A DNA stretch of 64,000 bases from Oscillospiraceae bacterium (GCA_017415165.1 JAFQIY010000043.1:93261-157260), one strand, 5' to 3'; numbered from the stretch's first letter, positions 43,660-53,541 are shown. Notes: a model not told the origin generated them from the letters alone. Program-made: numbers and translations.

Positions 43660-45933
43660 ATGCAAAAGAAAATAAACAGTGATGAAATATCTGTTTATAT
43701 TGAAAACAGTGAATATATAGCAAATAAATATGTTATGCATTGTTTTTCGGTAACTATACTTATTTACTGTATTACCTATGTCCTTAATCTGCTGGGGATT
43801 TTTATTGTTGATACAGGAGTAATGAGTTCAGGTTTTTATCCTGCGGTTGCAATATATGGTACAGTATATCTTGTAACAAAAAAATTGACGCTTTATGACG
43901 CACGGACAAAGTATATAATCCTTTTCGGCAATGTGCTGTCATTTACGCTGATAGGTGCGTCAATCACATATCACGTCGTACTGATAGCGGTAATTCCGTT
44001 TTTGTGTGCAATGCTGTATTCTTCAAAGCGGCTGATGTGGTATGTATATGTTCTGACAGTTATCAGCACTTTTGTAACTGTGTACGGAGGCTACTACTAC
44101 GGACTTTGTGACGCAAATATGGTATTGCTTACAACAGGACGTCTTTCTGATTACATTGAAAACGGTAAGTTTGTCCTTGATACCGTTAACAGCAATCCGA
44201 TTATAACCCTTTTTATGTTTTTTATACTTCCGAGGTGTTTTATTTATATTGCTTTTATGGCAATAGGAAAAAGTATTTTTACAATTCTCAGCGGAAGCGT
44301 CGAAAAGGCAAAGCTTGCGGATGAGCTTGAAAAGGCAAAGGTTGAGGCGGAAAGAGCAAACCGTGCAAAATCACAGTTTCTTGCAAGAATGTCCCACGAA
44401 ATCAGAACTCCTATCAACGCTGTAATGGGTATGAATGAGATGATACTTCGTGAGAGCGAAGAAGACAGCATACGTCAGTATGCCGTAAATGCAAGGGATT
44501 CATCGAAGATGCTTTTAGGAATAATAAATGATATTCTTGATGCATCAAAGGTCGAATCGGGTATGATGGAAATTATTCCTGCCAATTATGATTTGGGAAA
44601 TCTCCTTAATGATGTTTATAATATGATAAACCTGAAAGCCAAGGAAAAGGACCTGGTTCTTGAATTCAATATCGACCAGTCTGCTCCGAGCGGATATTTC
44701 GGTGATGATAAGCGCATAAAGCAGATACTTATAAACCTGCTGACAAATGCGGTAAAGTATACGGTGAAGGGCAGCGTAACCCTCAGCCTGAATTGCAGAA
44801 TTGAGGGCGAAAATGCGGTGCTTCACTATTCTATAAAGGACACAGGAATAGGAATTAAAAAAGAGGATATGGGAAAGCTTTACGGCGAATTCCAGAGAGC
44901 TGACGAATCAAGAAACAGAAATGTTGAGGGTACAGGTCTCGGAATGGTAATAGTCAATAAGCTTCTTGAACTTATGAACAGTAAGCTTCACGTTGAAAGT
45001 GAATATGAAAAGGGCAGCGAATTTTCATTTGAGCTTGTTCAGAAAATTATTGATGCTGAGCCTATAGGCGATTTCAAGAAGAAAATTGTCAGCCGTTCTT
45101 CCGAAACCGTCAGCAGAGAAAACTTTACTGCTCCCGATGCAAAGATACTGGTTGTGGACGACAGTCTGATGAACCTGAAGGTGTTCAAAACTCTCCTCAA
45201 GCATACTCAGATGCAGATTTTTGAGGCAGACAGCGGAATGAAGTGTATCAGTATGGTAAAAGAAAGGCAGTTCGATATTATCTTCCTTGACCATATGATG
45301 CCTGAAATGGACGGCATAGAAACACTTCACAGGCTTCGTGCGGACAAGCTCTGCGAGGGCGTGCCGGTTATTATGCTTACCGCGAACGCAATTTCGGGTG
45401 ACAGGGAAAAATATATCAGCGAGGGCTTTGATGATTTCCTGTCCAAGCCGATAAATTCCGAAAAGCTGGATAAAATGATTATTCATTATCTTGAAAACGG
45501 TGCAAATAAAATAAAAATCAACAAAGAGAAATCCGTTACAGTTGAGGCAAATAATAAAAAAGCACCCAAAACTGCAGAGGAAATAATGGCTGAGCTGCGT
45601 AAAGTACTTCCTGAGGTGAATGTTGAAAAGGGTCTTGCAAACTGCGTGGATGATAAGGATTTCTACGTTGAATTACTGAATGACTATAAAAACCTTAATA
45701 TTAAGGCTGAGCTTGAAAAATATATGGCTGAAAATGACCGCGCAAGTTATTGTATTCGTATTCATTCCTTTAAGAGCTCGTCGTATTCGGTAGGCGCAGA
45801 CAAAATAGGTGACTTTGCATTTGAGATGGAAAAGATGAGCAGGGAGAGCCTGAGCAGCGATATAAAGGAAATGCAGATAACGCTGTTTGAACAATATGAC
45901 AGAATTTGCGAGCAATTGAATGAATTGATATAG
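43660..45933 (+). CDS. Membrane hybrid histidine kinase (HisKA, HATPase, REC, Hpt)
   Basis: 757 residues. Six or so membrane segments in 28-210, a coiled coil (VEKAKLADELEKAKVEAERA), HisKA with MSHEIRTP (His246), HATPase_c with DTGIGI and GTGLGMVI boxes, one receiver (ILVVDDS, IIFLDHMMPEMDG, MLTANA, LSKPIN) and a C-terminal Hpt with RIHSFKSSS. The upstream sequence GAGGGGATTTGA is the same as before the GGDEF gene. It is 18 bases upstream of the HD-GYP/REC gene, so phosphotransfer from its Hpt to that receiver is a reasonable hypothesis. Confidence 0.92.
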   Translation: MQKKINSDEISVYIENSEYIANKYVMHCFSVTILIYCITYVLNLLGIFIVDTGVMSSGFYPAVAIYGTVYLVTKKLTLYDARTKYIILFGNVLSFTLIGASITYHVVLIAVIPFLCAMLYSSKRLMWYVYVLTVISTFVTVYGGYYYGLCDANMVLLTTGRLSDYIENGKFVLDTVNSNPIITLFMFFILPRCFIYIAFMAIGKSIFTILSGSVEKAKLADELEKAKVEAERANRAKSQFLARMSHEIRTPINAVMGMNEMILRESEEDSIRQYAVNARDSSKMLLGIINDILDASKVESGMMEIIPANYDLGNLLNDVYNMINLKAKEKDLVLEFNIDQSAPSGYFGDDKRIKQILINLLTNAVKYTVKGSVTLSLNCRIEGENAVLHYSIKDTGIGIKKEDMGKLYGEFQRADESRNRNVEGTGLGMVIVNKLLELMNSKLHVESEYEKGSEFSFELVQKIIDAEPIGDFKKKIVSRSSETVSRENFTAPDAKILVVDDSLMNLKVFKTLLKHTQMQIFEADSGMKCISMVKERQFDIIFLDHMMPEMDGIETLHRLRADKLCEGVPVIMLTANAISGDREKYISEGFDDFLSKPINSEKLDKMIIHYLENGANKIKINKEKSVTVEANNKKAPKTAEEIMAELRKVLPEVNVEKGLANCVDDKDFYVELLNDYKNLNIKAELEKYMAENDRASYCIRIHSFKSSSYSVGADKIGDFAFEMEKMSRESLSSDIKEMQITLFEQYDRICEQLNELI

Positions 45934-45951
45934 GTTGGAGAAAATATAATT

Positions 45952-48006
45952 ATGATTGTTTATTATCTGATAACGGCAGGTCTGGGTCTGATTAATCTGC
46001 TTATTCTTATTTTTGCCTTTGAAAACAAAAAGGTCAATTATTATTTTATGATATTGATGATTATTATGGCAATATCAAACGGCGGATATCTTGCACTCGG
46101 ACTTTCAGACACAGTTGAGGAAGCTGTGCTGGCAAACAAGATTGCTTACATAGGCGGATGCTTTACATCACCGATTATGATTTTTCTTATCTGTTCAATT
46201 TGTAAGATTAATCTTAACAAATGGTTCAGAATCGGTATATATACATACTGCTTCATAGTTTACGGAATGATATTGACAACCGACTACAATAAGCTTTATT
46301 ACACAAGCACAGACATTGATGAATTCGGCAATTCAACAGTACTGGTAAATAGTTACGGTCCGGGACATACGTTTTTCTATTTTATTTTGTACGGCACGAT
46401 AATCATTCAGATTGCTATTCTTGTTTATAGCGTAAAAAAGAAGTGTTCTGTGTCAAGAAAAACGCTGCACTCTTTTATTATGCTGGAAATATTGAACGTA
46501 GGTCTGTTCTTTATAGGCAGAATTATCAATCCTGAACTTGAGGTTATGCCTGCGCTGTATGTTTTTGACGGCTGGATTTTCTTGTATGTTCATTACAGGG
46601 CAAGAATATACGATGTTGAGGAAAATGTTGCTTTCTCACTTGAAAAAAAGCAGAAAAACGGATATATTCTGCTTGACAGGCATCTGAATTATCTGGGCTG
46701 CAACAAAACGGCAGAAGCTATTTTCCCAAAGCTTGCAGAAAGCTATGTTGACCTGGAGATAAGAGGAATACCAAAGCTTGAAGCGATAATCAAAAAGATA
46801 AAAGATGACAAACAGCAGAGTAATTTTACATTTGTTGATAATGATAAGCACTATGAAGGTCATATCAACAGAATTCACCATAACGATAAAAATTATGGTT
46901 ATATGCTCGAATTCATAGAAGATACAGAAAAGTGGAAATACATAAACCTGATTTCTGCATATAACGGTGAGCTGCAGGATAAGGTCTACGAGCAGACAGA
47001 AACTTTGGTTGAACAGCAGAAAGCTATCAAGGATTTGTTCGTGCAGACTGTTACCGCCCTCAGTGAAGCTGTCGACGCAAAGGACAGATACACCAGCGGT
47101 CACTCCAAGCGTGTGGCAGAGTATTCGCGTATGCTTGCCGCAAGAATGGGAAAGACCAAGGAGGAACAGGAAGAAATTTACCGTGCAGGCTTGCTTCACG
47201 ATATCGGTAAAATCCGTATTCCTGTTGAAATCATCAACAAGGCAGGAAAGCTCAATGATGAAGAATACAACATAATTAAAATCCATCCTGTTACAGGTTA
47301 TCATATCCTCAGAGGTATCTCGGGAAGCAACCTTATTGCTATGGCTACTAAATATCACCACGAGCGCTATGACGGAAAGGGTTATCCGAATGGGCTGGAG
47401 GGAGAGCAAATCCCTGAGGCAGCAAGAATTCTCGGTGTTGCCGACTCGTATGATGCGATGACAAGCAACAGAAGCTATCGTAAGGCACTGCCGCAGGAAA
47501 TTGTAAGGGCTGAAATCGAAAAGGGCAGAGGTACGCAGTTTGACCCTGATATTGCTGATATTATGCTTCAGATGATAGATGAGGATAAGGATTATGCAAT
47601 GCAGCAGGCTGACTCTATGCAAAGAAGAATTCTTACCGTAGATGACGAACGCATCAATCACAAGCTTATTGAGAGAATAATGAGCGATGAACCGATGTAT
47701 GAAATTATATCCGTATGCAGCGGTAAGGAAGCGTTGGAAGTGCTTGATATCCAGCATTTTGACCTTATTATGCTTGATTTGATGATGCCTGATATGGACG
47801 GACTTGAAACCCTGAGAGAAATCCGTAAAAAGCATCAGACGCCTGTTGTTCTTATGACAGGTGACAAAAATCTTGCAATGTCAACTGAATTTGCGGCTCT
47901 CGGATGTGACGATTACGTCACAAAACCATTCCTGCCGCTTCTCATAAAGGAAGTCATTTACAATATGACAGAGAGAACAACTATTGAAAATGATGTTACC
48001 GATTAA
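45952..48006 (+). CDS. Membrane HD-GYP phosphodiesterase with C-terminal receiver
   Basis: 684 residues. The N-terminal seven-helix sensor (about 1-225) is of the histidine-kinase 7TM type, followed by a PAS-like domain (about 230-330), a coiled coil, and an HD-GYP domain (about 350-540): LLHDIGKIRIP, the IKIHPVTGYHIL block, KYHHERYDGKGYPNGL and VADSYDAMTSNRSYR. These are the metal and c-di-GMP-binding residues. The last 125 residues are a receiver (ILTVDDERINHKLIE, LIMLDLMMPDMDGLE, VTKPF). The receiver is at the end, not the start as in RpfG. It would degrade c-di-GMP under control of a membrane signal and of the upstream kinase. RBS GGAGAAAA; second gene of the operon. Confidence 0.92.
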   Translation: MIVYYLITAGLGLINLLILIFAFENKKVNYYFMILMIIMAISNGGYLALGLSDTVEEAVLANKIAYIGGCFTSPIMIFLICSICKINLNKWFRIGIYTYCFIVYGMILTTDYNKLYYTSTDIDEFGNSTVLVNSYGPGHTFFYFILYGTIIIQIAILVYSVKKKCSVSRKTLHSFIMLEILNVGLFFIGRIINPELEVMPALYVFDGWIFLYVHYRARIYDVEENVAFSLEKKQKNGYILLDRHLNYLGCNKTAEAIFPKLAESYVDLEIRGIPKLEAIIKKIKDDKQQSNFTFVDNDKHYEGHINRIHHNDKNYGYMLEFIEDTEKWKYINLISAYNGELQDKVYEQTETLVEQQKAIKDLFVQTVTALSEAVDAKDRYTSGHSKRVAEYSRMLAARMGKTKEEQEEIYRAGLLHDIGKIRIPVEIINKAGKLNDEEYNIIKIHPVTGYHILRGISGSNLIAMATKYHHERYDGKGYPNGLEGEQIPEAARILGVADSYDAMTSNRSYRKALPQEIVRAEIEKGRGTQFDPDIADIMLQMIDEDKDYAMQQADSMQRRILTVDDERINHKLIERIMSDEPMYEIISVCSGKEALEVLDIQHFDLIMLDLMMPDMDGLETLREIRKKHQTPVVLMTGDKNLAMSTEFAALGCDDYVTKPFLPLLIKEVIYNMTERTTIENDVTD

Positions 48007-48030
48007 AACAGGTTTTGAAAGAGGTCTGAT

Positions 48031-48714
48031 ATGAAGATTATTTTTGTACGACACGGTCATCCCGATTACGTCAATGACTGCCTTACAGAGTTAGGTCATA
48101 AGCACGCTGAGCAGGCTGCTTTGCGTCTTAAAGATGAAGGAATTGAGCAGATTTTTTCTTCTCCCTACGGCAGAGCCTTTGAAACAGCCTTACATACCGC
48201 AAAGCTTATTTCCAAGGACGTGGAAAAGCTGGAGTTTATGAGGGAAATCAAGTGGGGTTCGTCCGACGGAAACGCTGTTTATGCGGACGGTCACCCCTGG
48301 GATACATCGCTGTATGCGCTGTCGCTGGGTTATTCCCTTATGGACGAAAGCTGGACGAAAAAAGAACCGTTCTGCAACAATGTTGTGTTTGAGGAAATAG
48401 AACGTGTAGCGAAACAGTCCGATGAATGGCTTGAAAGCCTGGGATATAAGCGTGAGGGTGCAAATTACCGTGTAACAGGCGACAACACTGACAGGACGAT
48501 AGCTCTTTTCAGTCACGGCGGCTCGTCCTCGGCACTGTTTGCGCATATGCTTAATCTGCCGTTTTTCTATCTGTGCAGAGCGCTTTGTCCCGATTTTACG
48601 TCAATAACAGTGCTCAGCCTGTCCGATGAAAAGGGTGCGCTTACTGCTCCTCAGATTGAACTTGCAAACGATTCCCGACACATTAAAGGCAGCGGTGTTT
48701 CTTATCAGATGTAA
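48031..48714 (+). CDS. Histidine phosphatase family (phosphoglycerate-mutase-like) protein
   Basis: 227 residues. The catalytic RHG motif is at the start (IFVRHGHPDY, His near residue 8), with FSSPYGRAFETA (second phosphate pocket) and a late FSHGGSSSALF with the second His. The fold is a histidine phosphatase; whether it is a phosphatase or a mutase, and on what substrate, is not clear. It starts 24 bases after the HD-GYP gene (RBS AGAGG), so it may belong to the same operon. A large structured region follows. Confidence 0.88.
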   Translation: MKIIFVRHGHPDYVNDCLTELGHKHAEQAALRLKDEGIEQIFSSPYGRAFETALHTAKLISKDVEKLEFMREIKWGSSDGNAVYADGHPWDTSLYALSLGYSLMDESWTKKEPFCNNVVFEEIERVAKQSDEWLESLGYKREGANYRVTGDNTDRTIALFSHGGSSSALFAHMLNLPFFYLCRALCPDFTSITVLSLSDEKGALTAPQIELANDSRHIKGSGVSYQM

Positions 48715-48728
48715 AAATCAACAGTTGA

Positions 48729-48855
48729 AACACGGGTACGGTCAAAGAGATGTCCCCTTTGACAATCCGTAACAAACAAATCAAGGGTATCGGGTTTATT
48801 TCTCGGTACCCTTGATTGCTTCTATACGGTCATTGTCCAAAATTGTGCCCGTGTT
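48729..48855 (+). other. Structured intergenic RNA or complex terminator
   Basis: AACACGGG (48729-48736) is perfectly complementary to CCCGTGTT (48848-48855), which is followed by TTTG. Inside lie GTCAAAG/CTTTGAC (48741-48763) and a long stem AATCAAGGGTA/TACCCTTGATT (about 48779-48817). ACGGTCA occurs twice (about 48738 and 48830). It may simply be a compound terminator, but the closed three-stem shape is unusual. Confidence 0.5.
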
Positions 48856-48872
48856 TTTGTTACATAATGACA

Positions 48873-48901
48873 TTGATAGGAATTGTAAATTATGATATAA
48901 T
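48873..48901 (+). promoter_or_regulatory. Sigma-A promoter of the EamA/NhaC operon
   Basis: TTGATA (48873-48878), a 17-base spacer, TATAAT (48896-48901). Confidence 0.75.
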
Positions 48902-48932
48902 ATGTAAAATTATGCAGAAATATGAGGGTTTT

Positions 48933-49868
48933 ATGAGTAAAAAAACAAAGGGTAATCTGATGCTGCTGATTACCGCTTTTATATGGGGTACGGCATTTGT
49001 TGCGCAGAGTGAGGGAATGAATTATGTAGGTCCTTTTACCTATTGTGCAATGCGTAATATATTGGGTGCGTTGGTGCTGATACCTGTTATAATTCTTTTC
49101 AGGTACGGAAAATTCAGGGATACGTCAGCTGCGGAGCAAATTTCGCTGAAGGAAACAGTAAAAGGCGGAATTATCTGCGGCGTGATTTTGTGCGTGGCAA
49201 GCTCATTGCAGCAGATTGGCATAAGTATGACAACTGCCGGCAAGGCAGGATTTATAAGTGCAATATATATTATAGCCGTGCCGATTGTCGAGTTTTTCAT
49301 ATTCCGCAAGAAATCGGTGTTTGTATGGATATGTGCGCTGATTGCCTTTGCAGGACTTTATATGCTTTGCGTGAAAGAGGGCTTTGCGGTAAATCAGGGT
49401 GACCTGATTGTGCTGTACAGTGCATTTTGTTTTACGGCGCATATTATGGTTATCGACCGCTTCAACAGCAGGGGCGCGGACGGAATTATGATGTCCTGTA
49501 TACAATTTTTTACAGCGGCAATATTTATGACGGCGGCAATGTGCATTTTTGAGCAGCCGTCCGTAAATGATATATTTGCTGCAAAATATACCATTCTTTA
49601 CGCAGGAATAATGTCAAGCGGCGTTGCGTTTACAATGCAGATTTTAGGACAGCGATACACCGACCCGACCTCAGCTTCACTGATAATGAGCCTTGAATCG
49701 GTGTTTGCGGCACTTTCAGGATGGCTGCTGCTTAACGAATTGATGACACCTAAGGAATTTGCAGGATGTGTTCTTGTTTTTGCGGCTGTGATACTTGCAC
49801 AGCTGAAAGATAAAATCAAGCGTGCAAAAAATAACAAGGGGGAAACTTATGAAAAAACATCTGAGTAA
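48933..49868 (+). CDS. EamA (DMT superfamily) transporter
   Basis: 311 residues from the ATG at 48933, which follows GAGGG; earlier in-frame starts lie upstream of or in the promoter. Ten hydrophobic segments in two EamA repeats: LLITAFIWGTAFVAQSEGM at the start, GKAGFISAIYIIAVPI, and in the second half QRYTDPTSASLIMSLESVFA, which is the family signature. It is probably a metabolite or amino-acid exporter; the substrate is not predictable. Its end overlaps the start of the antiporter gene by 20 bases, so translation is likely coupled. Confidence 0.9.
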   Translation: MSKKTKGNLMLLITAFIWGTAFVAQSEGMNYVGPFTYCAMRNILGALVLIPVIILFRYGKFRDTSAAEQISLKETVKGGIICGVILCVASSLQQIGISMTTAGKAGFISAIYIIAVPIVEFFIFRKKSVFVWICALIAFAGLYMLCVKEGFAVNQGDLIVLYSAFCFTAHIMVIDRFNSRGADGIMMSCIQFFTAAIFMTAAMCIFEQPSVNDIFAAKYTILYAGIMSSGVAFTMQILGQRYTDPTSASLIMSLESVFAALSGWLLLNELMTPKEFAGCVLVFAAVILAQLKDKIKRAKNNKGETYEKTSE

Positions 49869-51483
49869 AATAATTTTCGGTTTGTTGGTAGCTGCATTTG
49901 TTGTTGCTTGTGCAGTTACAGCACCGATTACCGAAGCGGTAGGGACGCTCTGGGCACTTCTGCCGCCAATCGTCGCAATTGGTCTTGCGCTTATCACAAA
50001 GGAGGTTTATTCCTCGCTTTTTGTCGGTATCCTGACAGGCGGTGTGGTATATGCGGCGGCTTCATCAAGCGGTTTCAGCGGTATGTTCACAGCTGTTGTA
50101 AAGGACGGCTTTATCGCAAATCTTGCTGATTCTTATAATGTTGGTATTCTCATATTCCTTGTAGTGCTGGGAATAATTGTAGTGCTTATGAACAAAGCAG
50201 GCGGAAGCCGTGCCTACGGCGAATGGGCAGCAAAGCACATCAAAAGCCGTGTCGGAGCAAGCATTGCGACATTTTTCCTTGGCGTGCTGATTTTCGTGGA
50301 CGACTACTTCAACTGCCTCACAGTCGGCTCAGTAATGCGTCCTGTAACGGACAAGCATAAGATTTCCCGCTCAAAGCTTGCATATCTCATTGACTCAACA
50401 GCCGCACCTGTCTGCATCATTGCCCCGATTTCTTCTTGGGCAGCGGCAGTAAGCGGCACGGTTGAGGGCGTAAACGGAATTCGTCTTTTCATCAGCACTA
50501 TTCCATATAACCTCTATGCGCTTCTGACACTTATGATGGTTATTTTTGTTTCGGTTACAAATATAAACTACGGTCCTATGAAGCTTCACGAGGACAACGC
50601 AGAAAAGGGTGACCTGTTTACAACACGAAACAAGGTTTATGACAATGACGATGAGCCTGCAACAACCAAGGGCAAGGTTATTGACCTTATTCTCCCGGTG
50701 GTAATTCTGATTATCCTTTGTGTTGTCGGTATGATTTACACAGGCGGCTTCTTTGACGGCACGGACTTCATCAATGCCTTTGCAAACTGTGATGCGGCTT
50801 ACGGACTTTCTCTCGGCTCTTTCGGCGCACTTATCCTTATCATCGGATATTTCCTCTGCCGTCGTGTGCTGACATTTACAGATTGTATGGACTCAATCGC
50901 CCTCGGCTTCAAGCAGATGGTACCTGCAATTCTTATTCTTACATTTGCCTGGACGCTCAAGACTATGACAAATTTCCTGGACGCAGGTTCTTTTGTATCG
51001 GGTATCGTTGAAAGTGCAACAGCAATTCAGATACTCCTGCCGCTTATCCTGTTTGTTGTTGCTCTCGGACTTTCCTTTGCAACAGGTACTTCTTGGGGTA
51101 CATTCGGTATTCTTATCCCAATCGTAACAAGCGTTTTCTCAACAGAGCTTCTTAACGTAACAAGCACAGGCGAAATTCCTGCAATGGTAATCATCTGCAT
51201 TTCGGCTTGTCTTGCAGGTGCAGTTTGCGGCGACCATTGCTCACCGATTTCCGATACAACAATTATGGCTTCAACAGGTGCACAGTGCGACCACGTTAAC
51301 CACGTTTCCACACAGCTTCCGTATTCTCTGACAGTAGCGGCAGTAAGTGCTGTGGGTTACCTGCTTTCAGGCTTCGTACAGAACGTGTTTGTCGTTCTCG
51401 GCACATCAATAGTGCTTATGCTTGCGGTGCTTTTCGTAATCAAGGCTTTGACCGCAGACAAGACTGTTGAAAAGGCAAAATAA
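49849..51483 (+). CDS. NhaC-family sodium/proton antiporter
   Basis: 544 residues from the ATG at 49849 (RBS AAGGGGGAAA, inside the end of the previous gene). About twelve membrane segments. Blocks typical of the NhaC family: FLGVLIFVDDYFNCLTVGSV, CIIAPISSWAA, ATGTSWGTFGILIP and GAVCGDHCSPISDTTIMAS with conserved charged and Ser/Thr residues. It exchanges sodium (or an amine or acid substrate) for protons. A bidirectional terminator follows. Confidence 0.92.
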   Translation: MKKHLSKIIFGLLVAAFVVACAVTAPITEAVGTLWALLPPIVAIGLALITKEVYSSLFVGILTGGVVYAAASSSGFSGMFTAVVKDGFIANLADSYNVGILIFLVVLGIIVVLMNKAGGSRAYGEWAAKHIKSRVGASIATFFLGVLIFVDDYFNCLTVGSVMRPVTDKHKISRSKLAYLIDSTAAPVCIIAPISSWAAAVSGTVEGVNGIRLFISTIPYNLYALLTLMMVIFVSVTNINYGPMKLHEDNAEKGDLFTTRNKVYDNDDEPATTKGKVIDLILPVVILIILCVVGMIYTGGFFDGTDFINAFANCDAAYGLSLGSFGALILIIGYFLCRRVLTFTDCMDSIALGFKQMVPAILILTFAWTLKTMTNFLDAGSFVSGIVESATAIQILLPLILFVVALGLSFATGTSWGTFGILIPIVTSVFSTELLNVTSTGEIPAMVIICISACLAGAVCGDHCSPISDTTIMASTGAQCDHVNHVSTQLPYSLTVAAVSAVGYLLSGFVQNVFVVLGTSIVLMLAVLFVIKALTADKTVEKAK

Positions 51484-51494
51484 AAACAAATGAA

Positions 51495-51532
51495 AAAGTC
51501 CTGTTACACATCGGATAGTGTAACAGGACTTT
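51495..51532. terminator. Bidirectional terminator between NhaC and the LtaS-like gene
   Basis: AAAGTCCTGTTACAC (51495-51509) pairs perfectly with 51518-51532. A T-rich tail follows on both strands. Confidence 0.9.
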
Positions 51533-51537
51533 AAATT

Positions 51538-53541
51538 TTATTCAATTACCAGAACATTCGAATAACCCAGTGCCTCATCTTCATTCTCAGCCTGAATAAT
51601 GCAGAGAATATCGCCCGCTTTGGATTTATGTTCAGTTCGGAGAGTGTTGCGATTGATGAATTCGGTTTTAAGACGCTTGTTGTTCAGCGTAATAATACTG
51701 AATTCAGTAAAGTTTTCGCCGTATACCGTAATATAATCACCGTCAGGGGATGCGGTATATTCATAATCTGTAATAACAACATCCTTGACGCCGATTTTCA
51801 TATCTGTTGAAGTGTAGTCGCCGAAGGTGTACTGTTTGCCGAAAAGCATATCGTAACCAATATCCTGCATTTTTGCAGGGTAATCGCCGATGCCTGCGAA
51901 ATTCCTGTTGTAATAGCTGATGTAGCCTCCGCCGAAACCGAGCATTTCACTGACATAAGCGGAAAGCTGATATGCAGGCAGGTCTTTTTTTACATTGGAA
52001 AGCTGTTCGTAATTGCTCCAGATAACATATTCTGTCTGAAGAATATCACCGTTTGCAACGTCCTCATTTTCAATGCTGAGATTTGGCAGGTGGTCGCCGT
52101 AAAGAACAAGTACAGTAGGCTCATCAAAAGCTTCAAGCGTATCAATAAGCTCGCCGATAAATGCGTCAGTCTGATTAAGCTGATTTATGTAGTACTCAAA
52201 AGCGATTACGTCGCCTTCTTCCATTTCTTCTTCATACTGTGCAAGCCTGATATCGTGAGGTGCACCCTCAGGCATTACGCTTGGATATCTTCCGTGAGGT
52301 TGAACGGAAACCGCAAATACAAAGTCACGGCTGTCAGAATAATTGAGTGCATCGGTAATACAAGGCACAAGCACAGAATCGTCCGCCCAGTTCTTTGCAT
52401 TAAGCACAACGTCGTGCATATACTCAATAGGAGTAAATGTATCAAAGCCAAGCTGCGAGTAAACAATGTGTCTGTCATAGAATGTGCCGTCGTTGTTGTG
52501 GATAGCGTGTGTTGAGTAGCCGTAATCTGCAAGGTTGTAGCCAATGCTTTCACAGGGCATTTCTTTGAGCACGGTCTTGAAGGGGTACTCGCTTGCTCCG
52601 AAAAAGTCAAGGCTTATACCTGTAAGAATTTCAAATTCAGTGTTTGCAGTACCTGCACCGATTGAAGGCACAGTAAGCAGACCCGTAGGACCGTTTTCCT
52701 TGAGTGCAGTGAAGTTCGGAACAGGATTTTCAGTAAACTTCTTGTTGTTGAGAAGGTTCACGTCGAAGAATGATTCCAGCTGAACCATAATCACGTTAGG
52801 CTGAATTTCAGGTGCGTGCTGACCCCTGTCGTTTCCGATTTCAGCAGCAACGCTGTCCATAGCCTCGGGAGTGTAATCATCAGGCTCATCAATGCCCGTA
52901 TCAAGCAGGCTGTTTGAGAAGCAGTATACAAAGCCGTAGTCCTCATAAGCGTCAGCAATATTCGGAAAGTTGGAAGAATCGCTTTCCGCAGCAATGGCAA
53001 CATTGTTTACAAGAAGTGCAGAAGCCAGTGAAACGCAGAGTATGGAACAGGCCTTGAGGTAGTGCATCTGACCTTTTGTTTTAGGGGTCTTGAAGAAAAG
53101 GATAACAAGTCCGATTACAGCTGTAATAATTGCAAGCACAATCAGGGTAAGCTCAAATCCGTTGAGGTATACATTTATGATGTCTATAACCGAACTTAAA
53201 ATCTGTAAGTCGACAGCTGAGAAAGGCGTTGTCCTGAATCCCAGCAGTACGCAGTTTGTGATACCGCAGGCAAGCCATACAAGAGCAACAAATGCCAGCA
53301 CAAAAATGCGCTTTCTGAAAAGAGAGCTTACACCCAGCGTCATAAAAATGATAAATGAGTTGTAGATGAACATAACAGGGTGAACGGCAAGTGCTTCCAG
53401 ACCGCCGAAAATGCTTCTTCTGCTCAGCATCTCAACAACTGTATTAAGAAACAGTGACGCATACAGACAGAAGAAAAATGGGTGAGAATCTATAAAGTTG
53501 TAAACTTTGTTAAAACGCAGTTTAACGTTTGTCCAAAACAT
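51538..53541 (-). CDS. LtaS-type phosphoglycerol transferase (sulfatase fold)
   Basis: 667 residues from the ATG at 53541, nine bases after GAGGAG; longer starts have no site. Five membrane helices at about 20-180, then an extracellular sulfatase-fold domain: metal ligand in VQLESFF (Glu256), the catalytic Thr in GAGTANTEFE (Thr298), and YGDHLPNLS with the Asp-His pair. It transfers glycerolphosphate from phosphatidylglycerol to a surface polymer such as lipoteichoic acid and releases diacylglycerol. The divergent diacylglycerol kinase gene would recycle that lipid. The last 70 residues are a small beta-sandwich. Confidence 0.9.
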   Translation of the reverse strand: MFWTNVKLRFNKVYNFIDSHPFFFCLYASLFLNTVVEMLSRRSIFGGLEALAVHPVMFIYNSFIIFMTLGVSSLFRKRIFVLAFVALVWLACGITNCVLLGFRTTPFSAVDLQILSSVIDIINVYLNGFELTLIVLAIITAVIGLVILFFKTPKTKGQMHYLKACSILCVSLASALLVNNVAIAAESDSSNFPNIADAYEDYGFVYCFSNSLLDTGIDEPDDYTPEAMDSVAAEIGNDRGQHAPEIQPNVIMVQLESFFDVNLLNNKKFTENPVPNFTALKENGPTGLLTVPSIGAGTANTEFEILTGISLDFFGASEYPFKTVLKEMPCESIGYNLADYGYSTHAIHNNDGTFYDRHIVYSQLGFDTFTPIEYMHDVVLNAKNWADDSVLVPCITDALNYSDSRDFVFAVSVQPHGRYPSVMPEGAPHDIRLAQYEEEMEEGDVIAFEYYINQLNQTDAFIGELIDTLEAFDEPTVLVLYGDHLPNLSIENEDVANGDILQTEYVIWSNYEQLSNVKKDLPAYQLSAYVSEMLGFGGGYISYYNRNFAGIGDYPAKMQDIGYDMLFGKQYTFGDYTSTDMKIGVKDVVITDYEYTASPDGDYITVYGENFTEFSIITLNNKRLKTEFINRNTLRTEHKSKAGDILCIIQAENEDEALGYSNVLVIE

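Noticed and set aside
46636-47835. A 399-codon minus-strand frame opposite the HD-GYP gene
   Set aside because: The plus-strand protein has clear catalytic motifs; the opposite frame is Cys/Ile/Leu/Phe-rich shadow sequence.
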